Below, piece by piece: positions 9,680 through 17,991 of a DNA stretch of 64,000 bases (within the stretch, counting starts at the first letter, position 1; every line of letters begins with the position of its first letter). Position numbers and translations under genes: made by a program. The stretch covers positions 691,703 to 755,702 of the forward strand of contig NZ_QPIB01000009.1 of NCBI RefSeq assembly GCF_003671765.1. Direction: 5' to 3'. The notes under the pieces are model-generated. The model saw only the letters and a program-made list of their open reading frames with translations. It was not told the origin of the DNA and did no database searches. This stretch comes from Xenophilus sp. E41. GTDB taxonomy: Bacteria; Pseudomonadota; Gammaproteobacteria; Burkholderiales; Burkholderiaceae_C.

Positions 9680-10696
9680 ATGAACCTGCAGAAATTCCCC
9701 CGTCATTCGCTCACCTTCGGTCCGACGCCGATCCAGCCGCTCAAACGCCTGAGCGCTCACCTGGGCGGTGAAGTCCAGCTCTATGCCAAGCGCGAGGACT
9801 GCAACAGCGGCCTGGCTTTCGGCGGCAACAAGACGCGCAAGCTCGAGTACCTGATCCCCGAGGCGATCGAGGGCGGCTACGACACGCTGGTGTCCATCGG
9901 CGGCGTGCAATCGAACCAGACCCGCCAGGTGGCCGCCGTGGCCGCGCACCTGGGCATGAAGTGCGTCCTGGTGCAGGAGCACTGGGTCAACTACGAGGAC
10001 CCGGTCTACGACCGCGTGGGCAATATCGAGCTCTCGCGCATCCTGGGCGCCGACGTGCGCCTCGATGCAGCGGGCTTCGACATCGGCATCCGCAAGAGCT
10101 GGGAAGAGGCCATGGAGGGCGTGCGCCGCGCCGGCGGCAAGCCCTTCCCGATCCCTGCCGGCTGCTCCGAGCATCCGAAGGGCGGGCTGGGTTTCGTCGG
10201 CTTCGCCGAGGAAGTGCGCCAGCAGGAGAAGGAACTGGGCTTCCAGTTCGACTACATCGTGGTCTGCTCGGTCACGGGCAGCACGCAGGCCGGCATGGTG
10301 GTGGGCTTTGCGGCCGATGGGCGCGCCGACCGGGTGATCGGCATCGACGCCTCGGCCAAGCCGCAGCAGACCTTCGACCAGATCCTGCGCATCGCGAAGA
10401 ACACCGCCGGCCTGGTCGAGCTGGAACGCGACATCACCGAGAAGGACGTCGTGCTCGACACCCGGTTCGGCGGCCCCGAATACGGCCTGCCCAGCGAAGG
10501 CACGCTGGAGGCGATCCGCCTGTGCGCACGCACCGAGGGCATGCTCACCGACCCGGTGTACGAGGGAAAGTCCATGCACGGCATGATCGAGAAGGTGCGC
10601 CTGGGCGAGTTCCCGGCCGGCTCCCGCGTGCTGTATGCGCACCTGGGCGGCGTGCCGGCGCTCAGTGCCTATGCCGGCCTGTTCGCCAACGGCTGA
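9680..10696 (+). CDS. acdS: 1-aminocyclopropane-1-carboxylate deaminase
   Basis: A PLP enzyme that cleaves ACC, the plant ethylene precursor, to 2-oxobutyrate and ammonia. It has 338 aa, the standard length. The PLP lysine is Lys51 (FGGNK), Ser78 is in GGVQSNQTR, and Tyr294-Glu295 (PVYEGKSM) and Leu322 (YAHLGG) are present. Glu295 and Leu322 are residues reported to separate true ACC deaminases from D-cysteine desulfhydrase relatives, so the assignment is firm. It implies a plant-associated lifestyle and nitrogen acquisition from ACC. Confidence 0.96.
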   Translation: MNLQKFPRHSLTFGPTPIQPLKRLSAHLGGEVQLYAKREDCNSGLAFGGNKTRKLEYLIPEAIEGGYDTLVSIGGVQSNQTRQVAAVAAHLGMKCVLVQEHWVNYEDPVYDRVGNIELSRILGADVRLDAAGFDIGIRKSWEEAMEGVRRAGGKPFPIPAGCSEHPKGGLGFVGFAEEVRQQEKELGFQFDYIVVCSVTGSTQAGMVVGFAADGRADRVIGIDASAKPQQTFDQILRIAKNTAGLVELERDITEKDVVLDTRFGGPEYGLPSEGTLEAIRLCARTEGMLTDPVYEGKSMHGMIEKVRLGEFPAGSRVLYAHLGGVPALSAYAGLFANG

Positions 10697-10711
10697 TCGC
10701 CGGCGGCATCC

Positions 10712-11752
10712 TCAGTCGCGCGTCGGCCAGCCGGCCAGGTGGCGCTCGGCGATGCCGGCCAGCGCGGTGATCCAGGCCGGGTCGTCGTTGAGCGCGGGGA
10801 TGTAGTGGAATTCCTTGCCGCCGCTTCCGAGGAAGGCCTCGCGGCCTTCCATCGCGATCTCTTCCAGGGTCTCCAGGCAATCAGCGGGAAAGCCGGGGCA
10901 CAACACATCGACGCGGCCCACGCCCGCCGCGCCCAGTTCGCGCAGCGTCGGTTCGGTGTAGGGCTCGAGCCACTTGGCACGGCCGAAGCGCGACTGGAAG
11001 GTCAGCCGCCACATCGACTCGTGCAACTGCAGGCGCGCGGCCAGCAGCTCGCCGGTGCGCAGGCATTGCCGCTGGTACGGGTCCCCCAGGCGGATGTTGC
11101 GCTCCGGGATGCCGTGGAAGCTCATCACCAGCCGGTCGGGCCGGCCGTGCGCCTGCCAATGCGCCTCGACGCTGCGTGCCAGGGCGTCGACGTAGCCAGC
11201 ATCGTCGTGGTAGTCGTTGACGAAGCGGAACTCCGGCATGCGCCGCGCGCCGCGTGACCAGTCGTTCACCGCGTCGATCACGCTGGCCGTCGTGGTGGCC
11301 GAATACTGCGGGTAGGCCTGCAGCACCAGCACGCGGTCGACGCCGCCGGCCTTGAGCGCCTCGAGCTGGTCGGCCAGCGCAGGCTGGCCGTAGCGCATCG
11401 CAGGCCGCACCACGACCCGGTGGCCGCGCTCGCCGAGCCAGCCCTGCAGCAGCGTCGCCTGCTTGAGCGTGCCCGCGGTGAGCGGCGAGCCGTCGGGCGT
11501 CCAGATGCTGGCGTACTTGGCGGCCGATTTCGCGGGCCGCACACGCAGGATGATGCCCTGCAGGATCGGCAGCCACAGCGCGCGCGGAATCTCCACCACG
11601 CGCGGGTCGCCGAGGAACTCGGCGAGGTAGGGCCGCACGGCGGCGGCGGTCGGCGCGGCGGGGGAGCCGAGGTTGCACCACAGCACGGCGGTGCGCGAGG
11701 CGGCGATAGGGGGGCTCTGGATGACCGGTGGCTCGGGACGGAAGCGGGGCAT
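10712..11752 (-). CDS. hemH: Ferrochelatase
   Basis: Inserts Fe(II) into protoporphyrin IX, the last step of haem synthesis. The 346-aa protein starts MPRFRPEPPVIQ and soon reaches TAVLWCNLGSP, the family's first strand. The catalytic-His motif is MSFHGIPERNIRLGDPY, and the C-terminal CPGFPADCLETLEEI and PALNDD motifs are present. The frame extends far upstream, but that part overlaps the HAD gene antisense. It is divergent from the HAD gene with a 15-bp gap, so the promoters overlap. Confidence 0.94.
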   Translation of the reverse strand: MPRFRPEPPVIQSPPIAASRTAVLWCNLGSPAAPTAAAVRPYLAEFLGDPRVVEIPRALWLPILQGIILRVRPAKSAAKYASIWTPDGSPLTAGTLKQATLLQGWLGERGHRVVVRPAMRYGQPALADQLEALKAGGVDRVLVLQAYPQYSATTTASVIDAVNDWSRGARRMPEFRFVNDYHDDAGYVDALARSVEAHWQAHGRPDRLVMSFHGIPERNIRLGDPYQRQCLRTGELLAARLQLHESMWRLTFQSRFGRAKWLEPYTEPTLRELGAAGVGRVDVLCPGFPADCLETLEEIAMEGREAFLGSGGKEFHYIPALNDDPAWITALAGIAERHLAGWPTRD

Positions 11753-11767
11753 GCGATATTCTGCGGC

Positions 11768-12493
11768 ATGACCTCTGCCGCCCCGGGCGCCGCGCTCCTC
11801 GACGTGAAGCGCATCCAGGCCATCTCGCTGGACCTGGACGACACCCTCTGGCCCGTTTGGCCCACCATCGAGCGCGCCGAGCGCGCACTCCACGACTGGC
11901 TGCAGCGCCACGCGCCGCGCACCGCCGACCTCGTCACCGATCCCAAGGTGCTGCGCGAGCTGCGCGAAGCCACCGCCAAGGAGCGTTCCGACCTGGCCCA
12001 CGACCTGAGCGCGCTGCGGCGCGAATCGATCCGGGGCGCGCTGCGCCGCGCGGGCGACGACGAGGCCCTGGCCGACCCGGCCTTCGAGGTCTTCTTCGCC
12101 GAGCGTCAGCGCGTGACGCTGTACGACGATGCGCTGCCGGCGCTGCGCTGGCTGAGCGAGCGTTATCCGCTGGTCGCGGTCACCAACGGCAACGCCGACC
12201 TGGAGCGCACGGGCGTGGCGCGCTGGTTCCGTGCCGGCTTCAGCGCCCGCGCCTTCGGCAGCGGCAAGCCGCATGCGCCGATCTTCCGCGCCGCCGCTGC
12301 CGCCGTAGGCCTGCTGCCGCGCGACGTGCTGCACGTGGGCGACGACGCGGCCCTCGACGTGGCTGGTGCGCTCGACGCCGGCATGCAGGCCGCTTGGCTG
12401 GTGCGCGACGAGCGACCCTGGGAAGCGGGTGCGCGGCCGCAGCTCATCGTGCCGAACCTGCACGCGCTGTGCGTGGCACTCGAAGGGCGCTGA
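11768..12493 (+). CDS. HAD-family hydrolase (YigB-like)
   Basis: A 241-aa HAD phosphatase. Motif I is SLDLDDTLWPVWP (nucleophile Asp, acid Asp), motif II is AVTNGNADL, the motif III region is FGSGKPHAPIF, and motif IV is LHVGDDAALDV. The helical cap between motifs I and II fits subfamily IA. YigB-type relatives dephosphorylate FMN or sugar phosphates; the substrate here is unknown. ATG at 11768 is just upstream of the conserved core. Confidence 0.9.
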   Translation: MTSAAPGAALLDVKRIQAISLDLDDTLWPVWPTIERAERALHDWLQRHAPRTADLVTDPKVLRELREATAKERSDLAHDLSALRRESIRGALRRAGDDEALADPAFEVFFAERQRVTLYDDALPALRWLSERYPLVAVTNGNADLERTGVARWFRAGFSARAFGSGKPHAPIFRAAAAAVGLLPRDVLHVGDDAALDVAGALDAGMQAAWLVRDERPWEAGARPQLIVPNLHALCVALEGR

Positions 12494-12561
12494 GCGCAGG
12501 CTCGCCCGGGTTTTGCAACGTCGGGGAACCAATCCCTCATCCTTGAAACAGACGGGGCGGA

Positions 12562-12594
12562 CCGGCTTGCCGAGCGGCGAGCCCGGCCTTTTTT
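12562..12594 (+). terminator. Rho-independent terminator
   Basis: Stem GGCTTGCC (12564-12571) with GGCGAGCC (12576-12583), one G-T pair, followed by a T run at 12589-12594. It ends the HAD transcript. Confidence 0.7.
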
Positions 12595-12627
12595 CGTCTT
12601 TGTTTTTCAAGAGAAGGATTCGTTCGC

Positions 12628-13086
12628 ATGACCCAGTTCTCCCGCCGCCTGCCCGCCGTGTTCCTCGCGTTGTTGATGTTGCTGCTCGCCGCCACGGCCG
12701 TGCAGGCCAGGGAGATGGTGAGTGCGGCCCGGGATGGGGTCATGCTGCGCACGGGCCCGAGCCCGCGCGCAGCCGCCACCTGGTCCATCGACCGTGGCTA
12801 CCCGCTCGAGGTGCTGGGCCGCAAGGGCTCGTGGCTGCGGGTGCGCGACTTCGAGAACGACCGTGCCTGGGTGCGCAGCTCGCGCATCAGCCGGCAGGCG
12901 CACGTGGTGTCGACCGCCAGCGCGCTGAACGTGCGCAGCACGCCCAGCACGCGCGCGCGCATCGTGGCCAAGGCGGGTTACGGCGACGTGCTGCGCACGC
13001 TGGAGCGTCGCGGCGAGTGGGTCAAGGTGCGCACCGGCACCGGCCGTGTCGGCTGGGTGTCGCGCAAGCTGGTGTGGGGCTGGTGA
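12628..13086 (+). CDS. Secreted protein with two SH3b domains
   Basis: 152 aa. The signal peptide is LPAVFLALLMLLLAATAVQA (ends near residue 27). Two tandem bacterial SH3 domains follow: the first has GVMLRTGPSPRAAATW ... WLRVRDF and the second ALNVRSTPSTRARIV ... WVKVRTG, then GWVSRKL. Such proteins usually bind peptidoglycan in the periplasm. It stands alone between a terminator and the convergent hpnE. Confidence 0.88.
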   Translation: MTQFSRRLPAVFLALLMLLLAATAVQAREMVSAARDGVMLRTGPSPRAAATWSIDRGYPLEVLGRKGSWLRVRDFENDRAWVRSSRISRQAHVVSTASALNVRSTPSTRARIVAKAGYGDVLRTLERRGEWVKVRTGTGRVGWVSRKLVWGW

Positions 13087-13089
13087 GGC

Positions 13090-14352
13090 TCAGAGCGCTG
13101 TCGCGGCGGCCTGGCCGCTGAGCACCGCACCTTCCAGCGTCGCCGGGTAGGGGCCTTCGACGTAGTCGCCACAGGCCGCGAGGCCCGGCGCGATGCCGCT
13201 GGGCGGCCGCCGAAGACCCGGCGTGCAGGCGAAGGTGGCGCGCTTCTCGACGATGGTCTGGACCGGCATAGCGCCGTGCCAGCCGAGCTGCGCGTGGGCT
13301 TGCGCGAGGGCCTGGGCCTCGATGGCCTCGCGCGTGCCCTCGCTCGCGCTGACGACCAGTGCGGCCAGGCCGGCCGGGCCGCCCAGGGCGCCGCGGTCGA
13401 ACACGAACTGGGCCGGTGCGCCCGGCCCGTGGCGCAGGGCGCGCAGCGGGGCGCCCGGCAGTCCGGGTGTGCCGCGCAGGTAAACGGTGGCGATGGCTTC
13501 GTGCCCCAGCGCGTCGGCCTGATCGGCCCAGGCGATGGCCTGCGGCAAGGACGCGCCGCGCGCCAGGCGCGCCGACTCCCACGCCGGTGCCGCGAGCAGC
13601 ACGCGGTCGTAGGGCTCGTCGTCGACCGTCCAGCCCTCGGCGGTCGGCGCGATCGCCTGCACGCGCTGGCCGATGCGGATGGACGCGCCGTGCGCCCCCA
13701 GCCAGCGCGCGGCAGGATCGGGCAGCAGGGCGCCCAGGTCCACGCGCGGCAGCAGCAGGTCGGCGCCGCCGCGCTCGGCGAAGAGGGCGTCGTGCAGCAC
13801 GCGCAGGAAGACTTCGCCGCTCGCGCGTTCGACCGGCACGTTGAGCGCCGAGACGCACAGCGGCGCAACGAGTTCGTCCATCACGCGCGGCGTGAGGCCG
13901 GCGCACAGGGTCGCCACGCTGTCATCCGGTGCGCAGCGAAAGCCGCGCGCCCGCCAGCGCAGCGAGGTGCGCACCAGCGAGAACTTGTCGCGCAGCGACC
14001 AGCCCTGCGCGCCCGCGATGCCGACCAGCAAGTCCAGCGGTGGGCGCAGGCCGGCGGGCACCGAGAGGCCGCCGCCGTCGGGAAAGCGCAGCGCCAGCGG
14101 CAGGCGCAGCAGCGCGGTGCCGGCGTCCACACCCAGGTCGCGCATCAGCGCCAACGTGGCGTGGTAGGCGCCGATAAGGATGTGCTGGCCGTTGTCGAGC
14201 ACCATGCCGTCGTCCGCCACCACACGGCGCGCACGGCCGCCCAGGGTGCGTGCGGCCTCGAACACGGTGACGTGGTGACCCGCCCGCGTGGCCTCGACGG
14301 CGGCCGCCAGGCCGGCCCAGCCGCCGCCGACGATGGCGATCCTCAATGCCAT
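13090..14352 (-). CDS. hpnE: Hydroxysqualene dehydroxylase
   Basis: A FAD-dependent enzyme that reduces hydroxysqualene to squalene, third step of the HpnCDE route. The 420-aa protein begins MALRIAIVGGGWAGLAAAVE (Rossmann FAD site) followed by the TLGGRARR motif of the amine-oxidase superfamily, and ends PGLAACGDYVEGPYPATLEG with the second FAD-binding strand. It lies 73 bp after hpnD on the same strand, with a dispersed repeat in the gap. Confidence 0.92.
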   Translation of the reverse strand: MALRIAIVGGGWAGLAAAVEATRAGHHVTVFEAARTLGGRARRVVADDGMVLDNGQHILIGAYHATLALMRDLGVDAGTALLRLPLALRFPDGGGLSVPAGLRPPLDLLVGIAGAQGWSLRDKFSLVRTSLRWRARGFRCAPDDSVATLCAGLTPRVMDELVAPLCVSALNVPVERASGEVFLRVLHDALFAERGGADLLLPRVDLGALLPDPAARWLGAHGASIRIGQRVQAIAPTAEGWTVDDEPYDRVLLAAPAWESARLARGASLPQAIAWADQADALGHEAIATVYLRGTPGLPGAPLRALRHGPGAPAQFVFDRGALGGPAGLAALVVSASEGTREAIEAQALAQAHAQLGWHGAMPVQTIVEKRATFACTPGLRRPPSGIAPGLAACGDYVEGPYPATLEGAVLSGQAAATAL

Positions 14353-14354
14353 GT

Positions 14355-14417
14355 TTTCAAGCCGAATCGGCCTGCAGTGCCGTTCTGGACTGCGCGGTCA
14401 GCTACCAAATCGACAGC
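14355..14417. repeat. Dispersed ~60-bp palindromic element, copy B
   Basis: Contains GGCCTGCAGTGCCG ... GCGGTCAGCTACCAAATCGACAGC and aligns with copy A at 8425. It occupies nearly the whole 73-bp space between hpnD and hpnE. Confidence 0.6.
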
Positions 14418-14425
14418 AAGCCGGC

Positions 14426-15268
14426 TCACATGCGCCCCAGCGCCTGCACCTTCCACGCCAGCCACAGCTTGCGCAGCGGCGTGAGGCTCACGCGCTGGTT
14501 CAGCACCTGGAAGCGGTCGGCCTCGATTTCGGCGAGCAGCGTGCGGTAGATGCTGGCCATCATCAGTCCGGGCTTCTGCGCGCGGCGGTCGGCGGCCGGA
14601 AGCAGCGCCAGCGCTTCGTCGTAGAGGCTCTGCGCGCGCGCGGCCTGGAACTGCATCAGCGCCACGAAGCGGTCGGAGTACGTGCGGCTGAGCAGCTCGT
14701 GCGCCTTGACGTCGAACTGCTGCAGCTCGTTGACCGGCAGGTAGATGCGCCCCCGCAGCGCGTCCTCGCCCACGTCGCGGATGATGTTCGTGAGTTGCAG
14801 CGCCAGGCCCAGCTTGTGCGCGTAGGCGGTGGTCTGCGGCTGGGTCTGCCCGAAGATGCGCGCCGACACCTCGCCCACCACGCCGGCCACCAGGTGGCAG
14901 TAGCGTTCCAGGCCTGCGAAGTCGAGGTACCGCGTCTGCGTGAGGTCCATCTCGCAGCCGTCGATGATCTCCTGCAGCTGCCGCGCCTCGATGCCAAAGG
15001 CGGCGACGTGCGGCATCAGCGCCTTCATCACCGGGTGGCGCGGCTCGCCGCCGAAGGCGCTCGCGACCTCGGTGCGCCACCAGGCCAACTTGGTCGCGGC
15101 CACGCCGGGGTCCGACACCTCGTCGACCACGTCGTCGACCTCGCGGCAGAAGGCATAGAAGGCCGTGATCGCCGCGCGGCGGTCCTTGGGCAGGAAAAGG
15201 AAGGCGTAGTAGAAGCTGCTGCCCGACGCGGCGGCCTTGTCCTGGACGTACTGCTCGGGGGTGCTCAT
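14426..15268 (-). CDS. hpnD: Presqualene diphosphate synthase
   Basis: Joins two farnesyl diphosphates to presqualene diphosphate, first step of squalene formation by HpnCDE. 280 aa from MSTPEQYVQDKAAASGSSFY. The first Asp-rich Mg-binding motif is AFCREVDDVVDE and the second region is LQLTNIIRDVGED. The frame extends to 15469, but the added residues are Pro-rich and lack homologous character. Its upstream neighbour is hipA rather than hpnC, which is unusual. Confidence 0.92.
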   Translation of the reverse strand: MSTPEQYVQDKAAASGSSFYYAFLFLPKDRRAAITAFYAFCREVDDVVDEVSDPGVAATKLAWWRTEVASAFGGEPRHPVMKALMPHVAAFGIEARQLQEIIDGCEMDLTQTRYLDFAGLERYCHLVAGVVGEVSARIFGQTQPQTTAYAHKLGLALQLTNIIRDVGEDALRGRIYLPVNELQQFDVKAHELLSRTYSDRFVALMQFQAARAQSLYDEALALLPAADRRAQKPGLMMASIYRTLLAEIEADRFQVLNQRVSLTPLRKLWLAWKVQALGRM

Positions 15269-15438
15269 CGGGGCGGGAAGGGGCGCGGGGCGAGGCTCAT
15301 CGGTCGGCGATTGTCGGGGATGCGGGAATGCAGGCATCGGCCGGGGAAGCACCGGCGTCCGGGCGCCACCGTTCGGCCGCTGTCGGCGCAAGGGCGCCGG
15401 GCAGACGCGCGGCATCGCCGTCGGACGGGCGCTGCACT

Positions 15439-16671
15439 TCACCGGGCGTACGCATACCCTTCTTCCCACGCCTCAAGCATCTGCACCCGCAGCGTGGCGG
15501 GAACGCGTGCGTCCGCCTTCGCGTCGTCCAGGGTCTTGCGCATCGCCTCGGCGATGCGGGCCACCACGTCGTCGGGCTGTGCTACGCCGCAGATGCGCCG
15601 GCCGAAATCCATCAGCTCCGCGGTGGTGGGGTAGGCCTTCGTTCGGTGCCGGCCGGCGAACAGTTTGAGTGCAAGCGTCCTGTCCTCGAGCTCGGGGCCG
15701 CCGGGGGAGCGCGCGTAGCGGTAGATCGATGTGGTCACGACGTCGAACATCGGTGCCAGCCGGATGTCATCGCGCGAACGGTAGAGCAGGCCGAAGTTCT
15801 TGAGGTGCGCGTCGCCGTTGCGCACCATGACGGAGAAGGCCACCTGCTCGAAGAAGCGGTGCAGGTTGCTCGCATGCAACTGGAACTGGCGCAGCAACTC
15901 GGCAATGCGCTGGTAGCTGCCCTGGTACTTGCGGTCCGACAGGATGTCGCGCACCCGCAGACCGGCCAGCGCGGCGATGTCCTCGAAGCCCAGCCGTTCG
16001 ACCTGGCCATCGTCGTGTACGACGAGGTCGAAGCGGTCCAGCACCAGCATGTGCCCGTCGTCCGACAGCGCGAAGGATGGCACCTCGATGCCGGCGTTCC
16101 GTGCGGCCGACAGGCACAGGAACTCATTGGCGGCCAGGCCCGGGTACGCCGGGCCGGCCGCCTTCACGATGAGCGATGGAATGGGCACGGTGGGGCGGTC
16201 CGGCACCATGATCTTGGGTTGCATGCCGGCAATCCCGGCGCCGGTGCTCAGGTAGGCCGCCACCAACTCGTCGAAGACCGCCGGGGTGTAGGCGGTGCGC
16301 AGCAGTTCGTCCTTGCTCAGGGGACGCGGCAGCGGGGGCGCTTCCTGGCCGGGCAGGCGATAGGCGAGCCGGCCGATGCCATTGCGCCCGATCAGGGCCA
16401 GCAGGTGCATCGGCGTCATGGGCTGCTTGGGGAACAGCTCCCGGATCCGCATGAACAGATCACCCTCCGGCAGGTTCTGGTCCATCGCGGGAAACAGGTC
16501 GCCGTCCTGCCAGGTGAGGCTTTCGGCGGCCGGCATCAGCAGGGCCACCACCGGCTGGTCCGGGTCGGGGGCAAGGTACCGGAACTCGTAGGTGGACGTG
16601 CGCAGCAACTGGCCGGCGAGATCGGCGTCGCCGATCGAGACGTCCAGCAGGCGAAGCTTCTCAGGCAGCAT
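15439..16671 (-). CDS. hipA: HipA-like kinase of a HipBA module
   Basis: 410 aa; the HipA-fold Ser/Thr kinase toxin of a type II toxin-antitoxin pair (E. coli HipA phosphorylates GltX). The Gly-rich loop is GAGIAGMQPKIMV, the catalytic segment is VRNGDAHLKNFGLLY, and the metal-binding Asp is in LAPMFDVVTT. At the autophosphorylation site, where E. coli has Ser150 just before VAGAQEK, this protein has Gly (GIAGMQPK), so that control may be absent (alignment by eye). The start overlaps hipB by 11 bp, so the pair is co-translated. Confidence 0.88.
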   Translation of the reverse strand: MLPEKLRLLDVSIGDADLAGQLLRTSTYEFRYLAPDPDQPVVALLMPAAESLTWQDGDLFPAMDQNLPEGDLFMRIRELFPKQPMTPMHLLALIGRNGIGRLAYRLPGQEAPPLPRPLSKDELLRTAYTPAVFDELVAAYLSTGAGIAGMQPKIMVPDRPTVPIPSLIVKAAGPAYPGLAANEFLCLSAARNAGIEVPSFALSDDGHMLVLDRFDLVVHDDGQVERLGFEDIAALAGLRVRDILSDRKYQGSYQRIAELLRQFQLHASNLHRFFEQVAFSVMVRNGDAHLKNFGLLYRSRDDIRLAPMFDVVTTSIYRYARSPGGPELEDRTLALKLFAGRHRTKAYPTTAELMDFGRRICGVAQPDDVVARIAEAMRKTLDDAKADARVPATLRVQMLEAWEEGYAYAR

Positions 16672-16939
16672 CGTCGTCGTCTTGGAAGCGCGCCGAGACC
16701 TCGCTGGCCGACGGCAGGCCGGTGCGCTCCAGCCGCAGCGAAAGACCGAGTGCCGCCGCCACGGCGAGCAGGGACGACACGGTCGCTTCTTCGCCCGCTT
16801 CGAGGCGGTAGATGACCTCCCGAACCTTGCCGGCCTTGTCGGCCAGCGCGGACTTGCTCAGGCCCAACTCCTCGCGGCGTGCGCGAAGCAGTTGACCCAA
16901 GTCGTCCGGAAGCCTGATGGTGCCAGTCATGGCTGGCAT
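16661..16939 (-). CDS. hipB: HipB-like antitoxin (Xre HTH)
   Basis: 92 aa with a Xre-type HTH: LGQLLRARREELGLSKSALA, AGKVREVIYRLEAGEEATVS, LLAVAAALGLSL. The acidic tail FQDDDDAA fits a C-terminal antitoxin segment. It precedes and overlaps hipA, the canonical order. Start at 16939 (MPAMTG) or 16930. A palindrome overlaps the start codon, consistent with autorepression (inference). Confidence 0.88.
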   Translation of the reverse strand: MPAMTGTIRLPDDLGQLLRARREELGLSKSALADKAGKVREVIYRLEAGEEATVSSLLAVAAALGLSLRLERTGLPSASEVSARFQDDDDAA

Positions 16940-16975
16940 TTTAAGGCGATGAAGGCAGATTTGTCAGCCATGGCT
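16921..16975. promoter_or_regulatory. Candidate HipB operators
   Basis: An inverted repeat TGCCAG-N6-CTGGCA (16921-16938) covers the hipB start codon, and a 10-bp palindrome AGCCATGGCT lies upstream (16966-16975). Both contain CATGGCT. HipB-type repressors bind tandem palindromes in their own promoter; no direct evidence here. Confidence 0.4.
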
Positions 16976-17009
16976 TGCAATTTTCAGATGCCGGTTCCCG
17001 AAGCCGCAT

Positions 17010-17897
17010 TCACATCCACAGCGCCCGCCACGCGAGTCCGGGCGCGTCGGTCTTGCCCACCGTCGGTCGGCGCGAGAAGGTGTCGAAGCCCTGGCGCTCG
17101 ATCTTGTCCAGGATGGCCAGGCCGCCCTGGACGACCAGGCGCAGCTCCCAGCCGATCCGCCCACGCAGTGCATGCACGAGGGGCGCCCCCTCGCGCATCA
17201 GCGCCCGCGCCCAACGCACCTCGTCCGCTATCAAATCGATAGCTGCTTGCGCAGGCGGGATGGGCGACAGAGGTCGAAAAGCTTCGAAATCCGTCCTCTT
17301 CAGGCCGCGCGCGGCGCAATCGGCCAGCGGCAGATAGAAGCGGCCACGGGGCAGGTCGACCGACACGTCCTGCCAGAAGTTGATCAATTGCAGCGAGCTG
17401 CAGATGGCGTCGCTCTGGGCCAGCGCTTCGTGGCGGCGCTCGCCGTACAGGTGCAGCAGCAGGCGGCCGACCGGGTTGGCCGAGCGGCGGCAGTACTCGA
17501 GCAGTTCGGCGCGGTCGGCATATGCGCGGCCGTCGCGGGTCCAGGCGATGTCCTGCATGAAGGCGTCGAGCAGGTCGGCCAGCAGCGGCTCGGGCAGGCC
17601 GAAGTCGGCGATGGCGCGAGCCAGCGGGCCGAAGACCTGCGGCCAGCGGCCCGAGGGCGTGCCGCCGCGGGCGACGGCGGCCAGGTCGGCGCGATAGGCC
17701 TGCAGTTCGGTGATGCGGGCGTCGGGCGTGGCATCGCCTTCGTCCGCGATGTCGTCGGCCGTGCGCGCGAAGTGGTAGATCGCGGCAATAGGCGGACGCA
17801 GCCTGGGCGGGCACAGCCAGGAGGCGACGGGGAAGTTCTCGTAATGGTCGACCGGCGCGGCGACAGCCGGCGGGGCGGACGGGGAGGGCGAAGGCAC
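17010..17897 (-). CDS. hpnC: Hydroxysqualene synthase
   Basis: Converts presqualene diphosphate to hydroxysqualene. 295 aa. The core includes AAIYHFARTADDIADEGDAT (first Asp-rich motif) and LQLINFWQDVSVDLPRGRFY (second, NxxxD type). It is first in the hpnC-(hipB-hipA)-hpnD-hpnE order. About residues 214-226 (PIPPAQAAIDLIA) are encoded by a copy of the dispersed palindromic repeat, an in-frame insertion that the protein evidently tolerates. Confidence 0.9.
   Translation of the reverse strand: MPSPSPSAPPAVAAPVDHYENFPVASWLCPPRLRPPIAAIYHFARTADDIADEGDATPDARITELQAYRADLAAVARGGTPSGRWPQVFGPLARAIADFGLPEPLLADLLDAFMQDIAWTRDGRAYADRAELLEYCRRSANPVGRLLLHLYGERRHEALAQSDAICSSLQLINFWQDVSVDLPRGRFYLPLADCAARGLKRTDFEAFRPLSPIPPAQAAIDLIADEVRWARALMREGAPLVHALRGRIGWELRLVVQGGLAILDKIERQGFDTFSRRPTVGKTDAPGLAWRALWM
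17227..17281. repeat. Dispersed palindromic element, copy C, inside hpnC
   Basis: Starts with the perfect palindrome GCTATCAAATCGATAGC (17227-17243) and continues GCTTGCGCAGGCGGGATGGGCG, the same layout as copy A in reverse orientation. It is in frame within hpnC and read as PIPPAQAAIDLIA. Confidence 0.7.
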
Positions 17898-17991
17898 GCG
17901 GCATTGTCATATGCCGCCGCCCGCATGGAGGTGGCTGCCTGTCAGCGCCGCAGGACTATGCTGGCGGCCCCGCGATTCCCGCCGCCGCAGC

